Source of the DNA: an uncultured Lachnospiraceae bacterium
GTDB lineage: Bacteria > Bacillota > Clostridia > Lachnospirales > Lachnospiraceae
Length of the DNA: 64,000 nucleotides
Reading direction: 5' to 3'
Assembly: GCA_947631625.1 (NCBI GenBank)
Contig: CANRMA010000009.1
Span: 54,719 to 118,718, forward strand
Below the pieces are notes generated by a model. That model saw only the letters and a program-made list of their open reading frames with translations, did no database searches and had not been told where the DNA came from. The position numbers and the translations under genes were made by a program. Shown here piece after piece: positions 57,137 to 64,000 of this stretch (position 1 is its first letter; each line of letters opens with the position of its first letter).

Positions 57137-58583
57137 TCTCTAACTTTTCTATCCCCTTTCTTATTCGCGCAAGGGATTCTTCTTTGCCCAAAATCTCCAT
57201 AATTTCAGTGGCTCCCGCAGGCGTCATCTGCTTACCTGATACCGCAGTCCTCACCGGCCACATAACATAACCGTTCTTGCAGTCCTTCTTTGCCACGTAA
57301 TCGGTAAGCGTTTTGTACAGGGCGTCGTTACTGTAATCGTCCTGTGCCTCAAGTATAGGCAAAAGTTCCTTTAAAACCTCCAAAGAAGACTCCCTGCTTG
57401 TTTTCATCTTTTTATGTTCATACATCTGTGTGTCATATTCGGGAAGTTCTTCAAAAAAATCAACCATATCCGCAATATCCGGAAAAATTTCAATTCTTGT
57501 TTTTACCATAGCCGCGATTTTTTCTAAATCCTGTCCTTTGGTAAGCGCATTTTTAAGATATGGCTCAGCCATTTGATAGAATTTGTCAAAATCCATAGCT
57601 TTCATATATTCGCCGTTCATCCATTTAAGTTTGGTATAATCAAATACCGCCGGAGATTTGGATATATGGTGGTAATCAAACTTCTCTACAAGCTGTTGCA
57701 AAGTAAAAATCTCATCATTGCCCTCCGGACTCCAGCCAAGCAGGGCTACGAAGTTTACAACAGCCTCGGATAAAAAGCCCTGATCTATCAGATCTTCATA
57801 TGAGGAATGTCCGCAGCGTTTGGACAGCTTCTGGTGATCTTCGTCGGTAATAAGCGGACAGTGCACATATTTCGGCACTTCCCAACCAAAGGCTTCATAC
57901 AGGCGATTATACTTAGGCGAAGACGAAAGATATTCGTTACCCCTAACCACATGCGTAATCCCCATAAGATGATCGTCTACGACATTGGCAAAATTGTAGG
58001 TTGGAAAACCGTCGGATTTAATAAGTATCATATCGTCAAGTTCGGCGTTATCCACGCTTATCTCACCGTAAATATCATCATTAAAGACAGTGGTTCCCTC
58101 GGTAGGATTGTTCTGCCTTATTACATAGGGTTTTCCCGCTTTAAGATTCGCTTCTATCTCTTCTTTGGATAAATGAAGGCAATGCTTATCGTACACATTT
58201 ATCTCTTTGCCGGCGACCTCTCTTGTGAGTGTTGCCAGTCTTTCCTTATCGCAAAAACAATAATAAGCTTCTCCTTTTTCGATAAGTTCTTTGGCATATT
58301 TAAAATAAATTCCCTGCGCCTGTCTTTCACTCTGGACATACGGCCCATAGCCCTTGTCTTTATCGGGTCCCTCATCCGGAATAAGTCCCGTTTTCTCCAA
58401 AGTACGATTTATTATGTCAACCGCTCCCTCAACGTAACGTTCCTGATCGGTGTCTTCGATTCTTAAGATAAAATCGCCGCCTTCGTGCTTGCTGATCAGA
58501 TAAGCATAGAGAGCCGTCCTTAAGTTTCCTACATGCATACGCCCTGTCGGACTGGGCGCGTATCTGGTTCTTATTTTAGGCAT
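57129..58583 (-). CDS. gltX: Glutamyl-tRNA synthetase
   Basis: [29 protein letters not shown]; start trimmed to [14 protein letters not shown] with GGAGG RBS. Confidence 0.97.
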   Translation of the reverse strand: MPKIRTRYAPSPTGRMHVGNLRTALYAYLISKHEGGDFILRIEDTDQERYVEGAVDIINRTLEKTGLIPDEGPDKDKGYGPYVQSERQAQGIYFKYAKELIEKGEAYYCFCDKERLATLTREVAGKEINVYDKHCLHLSKEEIEANLKAGKPYVIRQNNPTEGTTVFNDDIYGEISVDNAELDDMILIKSDGFPTYNFANVVDDHLMGITHVVRGNEYLSSSPKYNRLYEAFGWEVPKYVHCPLITDEDHQKLSKRCGHSSYEDLIDQGFLSEAVVNFVALLGWSPEGNDEIFTLQQLVEKFDYHHISKSPAVFDYTKLKWMNGEYMKAMDFDKFYQMAEPYLKNALTKGQDLEKIAAMVKTRIEIFPDIADMVDFFEELPEYDTQMYEHKKMKTSRESSLEVLKELLPILEAQDDYSNDALYKTLTDYVAKKDCKNGYVMWPVRTAVSGKQMTPAGATEIMEILGKEESLARIRKGIEKLENV

Positions 58584-58685
58584 ATTTTCATCCTCCGGTT
58601 TAATATTGCACATTATTATATGTCTTTTTGTCCAAAATCTTATACTATTTTTACACAAAGTGAACCGGAAATCAAGTAGGACTTA

Positions 58686-59423
58686 TTAATTATTGCTTTC
58701 TGCATCGGTTTCCGCATCTTTGACTTCTGAGTCTTTGTTGTTCTCAGAATCCTTGGCCTCTGATTCTGTGTCGGTTCCTGATCCTTGATCTGCTGAATCT
58801 GCATCGGTTCCGTCCTCATCTTCTTCCGCTTCCAGATCTTGGGGCGTTATGTCAAAATCAGAGGCTATATCGCTATCCAATATATAAACATACGGTTCCC
58901 CGTATACGCACATATAATAAACTTCCGCCACTTCATTATAATCGCCGAACCACAGCTCATAGCTTTCTTCATTTTGCGTCGTTATCTTAACAATTACCGA
59001 CGGCCCGGCCGTATCTTCAGAACCGGCCTGCGCATTATCGCCGCTGCTTAATCCATACTGTTCCCGGTCGCTTACATTCTCTATACGGTCGTCTGCTTTA
59101 AGACTTATCACGTTATTAAGAAGCGAAGAAACCTTCGAGGCATCCATTTTAAGCTCTTTATCCTGTATACACGTCCAATTTTCCTCTCCGTCTTCACCGC
59201 CCGTTTTTTCAAACTCATAGGTTCCTGATTCATTAGTAAACGAAAAGGTTTTTACATCTTCTTGTGACAGCTCCAGGACTGTGTAGGCAGGCTCATTTTC
59301 CGCCTCTTCTGCTTTTTCCCGTTTAGAATTATAATATCTTACGCCCAAATAAGCCGCCGCCAATACCGCAAGCAAAAGCAACATTACAATAAGCTGAATT
59401 TTCTGTTTTTTCACAGTACACAC
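58686..59423 (-). CDS. DUF4340-like membrane-anchored protein with an acidic C-terminal tail
   Basis: N-terminal TM; YTVLELSQEDVKTFSFTNESGTYEFEK; follows the GldFG-like ORF. Confidence 0.8.
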   Translation of the reverse strand: MCTVKKQKIQLIVMLLLLAVLAAAYLGVRYYNSKREKAEEAENEPAYTVLELSQEDVKTFSFTNESGTYEFEKTGGEDGEENWTCIQDKELKMDASKVSSLLNNVISLKADDRIENVSDREQYGLSSGDNAQAGSEDTAGPSVIVKITTQNEESYELWFGDYNEVAEVYYMCVYGEPYVYILDSDIASDFDITPQDLEAEEDEDGTDADSADQGSGTDTESEAKDSENNKDSEVKDAETDAESNN

Positions 59424-59453
59424 TTCCTTTTATTTTAGTTCAGTAAGAAACAG

Positions 59454-61562
59454 CTATCTCTTTCTCCTGTTATTCCAGATCACAAAGCCTGTTATAAGTA
59501 AGGCAAGCGGCACAATTATAATTGTAAATACAGCCACAAGCGCATATACTCTGGTCGGGAATACGAGATTCGCCGCATCATAATATTTTACAGGAATGGT
59601 TATGGAACTTTCATGTTCGACAAGCGCGCTTAAAACGCCGCCGAAGAATTTGACATTGTTGCCCGGTACAAGGTTATCCGCATTGGCGGTAAATATGTTT
59701 TCCGTAGCTATGATGACCGCTTTGGACAGACTGCCGTTATCAACGGTCTTCTCCGCTTTAAGGGCTATGGTGAAAGGGCCGTCGATATCTCCTTCTTCTT
59801 TGGTAAAGTTTTCAGCCGTTTCAAGATTTACCTTGCTGTAAGAACTTTCCCCTGACTCAAGCAGAGAAGTATAATATACCTTTTCATTATCCTCATCATA
59901 AGAAAGTCCCTGTGAATACGGTGCAAAGACCGAAGCGTTATATACACTCTGGGTTATATCGTCACTGTTTATATTAGGGAATATATAGAAAGGATTGGAA
60001 TAATACATTCCCGAATCTCCCTCGACTATCATTCCGTCTACAAGCGATACGTCATAAAAATCAAGGATACTTTCAAAATTGCTTAGTTTTTCCTTGGTAT
60101 AGGTAGGAATAATGATCGCATTACCTCCGTTTTCAAGATATTTTATTACTTTATCAGCCTCATCTTTGGAATAATCGGAGGTCGGCGCATTAAGTATGAT
60201 AGCTTTTGCGTCTTCCGGTATTTCTGTAATATTTAACAGCGAAAGATCCTCATATTCAATATTTTCTTTTTGTATCGCCTGTGTAAATATATTTTCAAAT
60301 TCCAGCTCATCATGGCCTTTTACTATATATATTTTAGGCATATCATCAGTTGTGACATAGGCTAACGCCGACATAAGCTGTCCCTCGCCGTCATAACCTG
60401 TAACATTGTAGCGGTATGTCGTATAATCCATTTCATACTCGTATATATCGTTATAGTCTACAACCCTGCTCCTGTCCGGTCCCACTACTATAATACTGTT
60501 TGATGAAGGCGCTTCTGACGCGTATTCCGTATAAAAACGCGGATTTACGGCAGGATCTACATAACTTACCTTTATATGTTTTGAAAGGCTTTCTATCGTG
60601 CCTATCGTCTTGTCTAAATTTTCATCTTTATACTCGTCTCCCGCAAGAACATAAATCGTAACATCATCCGACAGCTCAGCCAAAAACCGTTTGGTATCGT
60701 CCGTCAAAGTATAAAGCTTGTTGGACGTAACATCCAGAGAAAGCATAGTCTCCGGAAGCTGTCCGACTACGATATTGACTCCTACAGTCAATGCTGCAGC
60801 AACAACAATCATACCCAGACTGTAAGCTCCTACTTTAAGCCCTTTTCCTGACGTAGTATATCTCCTTTTTTGTATGGACTGCGTCGTGCAAAACAGCATA
60901 AATATAATAAAAGAAATATAATACACAACCGAAGGCACATAGAAGCGTCCGTTAGACATTTCATCAAATCTGCCTATCATATCAAATGCGCTCAACACTT
61001 TGGTCAACAGATTTCCGGTCTGTGAGATTATACTGCACAGTCCCGACATAAGATAACCCAAAAACAGCGCCGCAAAAGTAAGGACCGCCGCTATAACAAT
61101 ACTTTCCGTCAATGACGACATAAAAAGACCTATCGCCAGCGCCAACGCTCCATATAAGAAAAAGCCCAGTAAGGCGGTATATGATATCCCCATCTGAAAA
61201 TTACCGCAGAAGGAAAGAATCACAGGCGCAATGGCTATTACCGCTACAGGTATCGCAAATACGCTGAGAAGCGCAAGATATTTTCCCAAAACTACTTTCC
61301 AGAGTTTGACCGGTGCAGTCAATAAAAGCTGATCACTCTTTTGACGCCGATCTTCCGCAAGAATTCTCATACTCAGGATCGGAATGGCTATAAGGAATAA
61401 AAATATCACGCTTTGCAGAACCGACGCAATATTAGGATATCCGTATATGATATTGTAAACGGTAAAGTAAATTCCCGTCATTAATAAAGTCGCTGCAAGG
61501 AAAAGCCAGCCGATGAAGGAATTAAAAAATGCCCTTACTTCTCTTTTATAAATCGCTATCAT
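59454..61562 (-). CDS. ABC-2 permease fused to GldG-like auxiliary domain
   Basis: N-terminal permease (AIYKREVRAFFNSFIGWLFLA), then LDVTSNKLYTLTDDTKRFLAELSDDVTIYVLAGDEY GldG-type domain. Confidence 0.88.
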   Translation of the reverse strand: MIAIYKREVRAFFNSFIGWLFLAATLLMTGIYFTVYNIIYGYPNIASVLQSVIFLFLIAIPILSMRILAEDRRQKSDQLLLTAPVKLWKVVLGKYLALLSVFAIPVAVIAIAPVILSFCGNFQMGISYTALLGFFLYGALALAIGLFMSSLTESIVIAAVLTFAALFLGYLMSGLCSIISQTGNLLTKVLSAFDMIGRFDEMSNGRFYVPSVVYYISFIIFMLFCTTQSIQKRRYTTSGKGLKVGAYSLGMIVVAAALTVGVNIVVGQLPETMLSLDVTSNKLYTLTDDTKRFLAELSDDVTIYVLAGDEYKDENLDKTIGTIESLSKHIKVSYVDPAVNPRFYTEYASEAPSSNSIIVVGPDRSRVVDYNDIYEYEMDYTTYRYNVTGYDGEGQLMSALAYVTTDDMPKIYIVKGHDELEFENIFTQAIQKENIEYEDLSLLNITEIPEDAKAIILNAPTSDYSKDEADKVIKYLENGGNAIIIPTYTKEKLSNFESILDFYDVSLVDGMIVEGDSGMYYSNPFYIFPNINSDDITQSVYNASVFAPYSQGLSYDEDNEKVYYTSLLESGESSYSKVNLETAENFTKEEGDIDGPFTIALKAEKTVDNGSLSKAVIIATENIFTANADNLVPGNNVKFFGGVLSALVEHESSITIPVKYYDAANLVFPTRVYALVAVFTIIIVPLALLITGFVIWNNRRKR
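60775..60791. repeat. TTGACT-N5-AGTCAA (perfect copy)
   Basis: TTGACT CCTAC AGTCAA; inside the GldFG-like gene. Confidence 0.9.
61306..61322. repeat. TTGACT-N5-AGTCAA family, one mismatch
   Basis: TTGACC GGTGC AGTCAA; inside the GldFG-like gene. Confidence 0.6.
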
Positions 61563-62553
61563 CAGAATCGACCTCGCTTTCATTTTCACTTTCATCATCA
61601 TTATCGCTATCGTTATCGTCCGAATCTTCGGTAAGCTGTAAGAATATGTCTTCCAGAGACCTTTCGACCTTGCTCATCGCGATAACCGGCATATCATTAT
61701 TATTGAAAGTGACAGATAAATCTTTACGTATATCCTGATTGTCTTCAGTCGCTACCCTTATGCCTACGCCGCCTTCTTCATTGACTTCCTCAAAAGAATA
61801 AGACTGTATATGTTCCATGCCGTCAAGCGCTTCTTGGGCCTTTTCCCTATCTCCAAGTACGGTAAATTCTATCTCTGTTGACTTCTCCATAAGCCTCTGA
61901 AGGCCTTCCGGAGAATCGCTTGCGACCAGTCTGCCTTTATTTATTATCATTATATGGTCACAAATTGTACTTATTTCCGTTAATATGTGTGAACTTAGGA
62001 TAATCGTATGTTTCTCGGATAACTTCTTTATAAGCTCTCTTATTTCTATTATCTGCTTGGGGTCCAAACCCACCATAGGCTCATCTAAGATTATTACTTC
62101 GGGATATCCAAGAATCGCCTGCGCAAGACCGACTCTTTGCTTATAACCTTTGGAAAGATTCTTTATCAGCCGCCCGCTTACGTCTTCAATACCTGTAATT
62201 TCCATGATCTCTTTAATTTGAGCGCTTCTTTCCGATTTGGGCACCTTCTTTAACTCCGCTGCGAAGCTAAGATACTCGGTCACAGTCATATCAGGATATA
62301 AAGGCGGAAGTTCAGGCAGATATCCTATACACTTTTTAGCCTCCTCAGGCTCCGTAAGAATATCATGACCGTTTATTTCCACACGACCACCGCTCGCCGC
62401 AATATATCCTGTCATTATATTCATAGTGGTAGACTTTCCGGCCCCGTTCGGCCCAAGAAAGCCGTAAATCTGCCCCTTTTCCACCTCGAAAGACAGCTCA
62501 TCCACAGCTATATGGTCGCCGTATTTTTTTACAAGCTTTTCTACTTTGATCAA
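61546..62553 (-). CDS. ABC transporter ATP-binding protein (GldA-like)
   Basis: GPNGAGKSTTMNIMTG, LSKGYKQRVGLAQAILGYPEVIILDEPMVGLDP; acidic C-terminal tail. Confidence 0.93.
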   Translation of the reverse strand: MIKVEKLVKKYGDHIAVDELSFEVEKGQIYGFLGPNGAGKSTTMNIMTGYIAASGGRVEINGHDILTEPEEAKKCIGYLPELPPLYPDMTVTEYLSFAAELKKVPKSERSAQIKEIMEITGIEDVSGRLIKNLSKGYKQRVGLAQAILGYPEVIILDEPMVGLDPKQIIEIRELIKKLSEKHTIILSSHILTEISTICDHIMIINKGRLVASDSPEGLQRLMEKSTEIEFTVLGDREKAQEALDGMEHIQSYSFEEVNEEGGVGIRVATEDNQDIRKDLSVTFNNNDMPVIAMSKVERSLEDIFLQLTEDSDDNDSDNDDESENESEVDSDDSDL

Positions 62554-62758
62554 GGCAAAATCCCCCTTCCGAATTATTTAATGCAAAATTTAACTTTTAC
62601 TGTATACAATATTTGTGTATATATTTTTACCAAATTGTGAAAAAAATGTGTCCTTTTCTAAATTCGGAAGCTTTAAAGAATGTTTCACAATCGTCTACCG
62701 CTTCTGTAAAAAATACTTGATGCCAAAATATATTTATAACATTTTTTTACATATTTTG

Positions 62759-62788
62759 AACACACGAAAAGTATTATATCATACTATA
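62759..62788 (+). promoter_or_regulatory. Putative sporulation (sigma-K/E-like) promoter for cotJABC
   Basis: AACA, 17-bp spacer, CATACTATA (fits mACm...CATAnnnTA), about 97 bp upstream of cotJA. Confidence 0.35.
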
Positions 62789-62884
62789 TTATTAAAATCA
62801 GCATCAACTTATGAATAAATTTCAGATAAAAACACATTGTTAAATTTTTATCAATGATTATTCAGTTGGGAAAGGAAAATATAT

Positions 62885-63061
62885 ATGAACAAATGGGATT
62901 GCAATTTCAATGAAAACTTTGACAGATTCCCCGTAGCCATGGCCTATGTTCCGTGGCAGCGTTTAACCCAGGTCTATGAAGATTTGGATGAAGGACTTAA
63001 GAACGGCACTATTTTCCCCGAATTATATAAACCGTTTACAGGAAGGAGATGTTGTCAATGA
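62885..63061 (+). CDS. cotJA: Spore coat-associated protein CotJA
   Basis: Hand translation MNKWDCNFNENFDRFPVAMAYVPWQRLTQVYEDLDEGLKNGTIFPELYKPFTGRRCCQ; missing from the ORF track; ATGA overlap with cotJB. Confidence 0.92.
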   Translation: MNKWDCNFNENFDRFPVAMAYVPWQRLTQVYEDLDEGLKNGTIFPELYKPFTGRRCCQ

Positions 63062-63333
63062 ATAACTACTATGGCAATGAACAGGCAAAACTGCTTCACG
63101 ATATCAACGTAATCGATTTCGTAATCGTAGAAATGACGGAATACCTTGATACTCATCCCAACGATACGGAAGCCATCGACTATCTTAAGCGCTATGTCTG
63201 CATGAAAAATCAGGCTCTGCGCGAATACGCATCAAAATACACTCCGCTCACTATATCAAGCGCAGACGCATCTTCCTGTAATGAGTGGACTTGGGCGACA
63301 TCACCTATGCCCTGGGAAGGAGGCTGCTATTAA
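63058..63333 (+). CDS. cotJB: Spore coat protein CotJB
   Basis: KLLHDINVIDFVIVEMTEYLDTHPND; GGAAGGAG RBS; ends WTWATSPMPWEGGCY. Confidence 0.92.
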   Translation: MNNYYGNEQAKLLHDINVIDFVIVEMTEYLDTHPNDTEAIDYLKRYVCMKNQALREYASKYTPLTISSADASSCNEWTWATSPMPWEGGCY

Positions 63334-63875
63334 TGTGGAATTATGAAAAAAGATTACAATTTCCGGTAAACATCACCACCCCTAATGCCAAACTTGCTCA
63401 GGTAATCATAAGCCAGTACGGCGGTCCTGACGGTGAAATGGGGGCTTCTATGAGATATCTGTCACAGCGTTATGCGGCTCCTTACAGAGAGGTTGCGGGG
63501 ATATTGACTGATATAGGTACAGAAGAACTCGCACATCTTGAAATGGTTGCCACAATCGTACACCAACTTACCAAAGACCTCTCAATGGAGGAAATCGAAA
63601 AATCAGGCTTCGCCAACTATTATGTAGACCATACCATAGGTATCTGGCCTCAGTCCGCGGGCGGCGTTCCGTTTAACGCCTGTGAGTTCCAGTCCAAAGG
63701 CGACATCATCACAGATTTAATGGAAGATATGGCAGCCGAGCAGAAGGCCCGCACCACCTATGACAATATCTTAAGACTTATTAATGATCAGGAAATCTGC
63801 GAACCTATCAAATTCCTGCGTCAGAGGGAAGTCGTACACTTCCAGCGTTTCGGCGAAGCAAAACGGGAAGATTGA
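63333..63875 (+). CDS. cotJC: CotJC / manganese catalase family spore coat protein
   Basis: MWNYEKRLQFPVNITTPNAKLAQVIISQYGGPDGEMGASMRYLSQRY, GTEELAHLEMVATIV; TAATG overlap with cotJB. Confidence 0.95.
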   Translation: MWNYEKRLQFPVNITTPNAKLAQVIISQYGGPDGEMGASMRYLSQRYAAPYREVAGILTDIGTEELAHLEMVATIVHQLTKDLSMEEIEKSGFANYYVDHTIGIWPQSAGGVPFNACEFQSKGDIITDLMEDMAAEQKARTTYDNILRLINDQEICEPIKFLRQREVVHFQRFGEAKRED

Positions 63876-63976
63876 AGCAGGCAAAAACGCTACAAATACA
63901 ATCACTAAGACGCATACCCACGCTCCCTCAAAGAGCAGACTTTAGCTTTCACGCCAAAAGAAAGGACAAGCCAATT

Positions 63977-64000
63977 ATGCCAGTATTTAGAGTAGCAAAA
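63977..64000 (+). CDS. Start of a truncated ORF, possibly a mobile-element-type HTH/replication protein
   Basis: Only MPVFRVAK is visible before the window ends. Confidence 0.25.

Noticed and set aside
61529-61738. Ser/Leu-rich plus-strand ORF (SLSFSLSSSLSLSLSS)
   Set aside because: Antisense of the Asp-rich ATPase tail, composition artefact.

Overview
The window is a gene-dense, mostly minus-strand core-genome segment of a spore-forming, low-GC Clostridia, probably Lachnospiraceae-like (inferred from gene content and order only). It holds cell-envelope and division genes (sepF, minCDE, mreBCD, mrdA, rodA, an ftsW/PBP pair, zapA), DNA repair and recombination genes (mutS, mutL, recG, ruvA, ruvB, radC, a UvrD-type helicase, a Xer-type recombinase), tRNA and translation genes (miaA, miaB, ttcA, dtd, trpS, gltX), a GldA/GldFG-type ABC module, a NusG-II/Gx-transporter pair, hflKC and a cotJABC operon at the right edge. 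I saw no rRNA, tRNA, CRISPR array or complete mobile element. The most unexpected signal is at the DNA level: an interrupted palindrome, TTGACT-N5-AGTCAA, occurs six times perfectly, with four one-mismatch copies and one two-mismatch copy. The copies are scattered through unrelated genes, far more often than chance predicts for a 12-base pattern. Other points of interest are a GH13 protein that has lost its catalytic motifs, an MreB with an altered phosphate-binding motif, a PBP2 with an insertion of about 235 residues, an Asn/Arg repeat-tailed HlyD-like protein in the division cluster, and an Asn-rich small protein with a 16-bp palindrome upstream. All calls come from reading motifs by eye. 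No database search was run.
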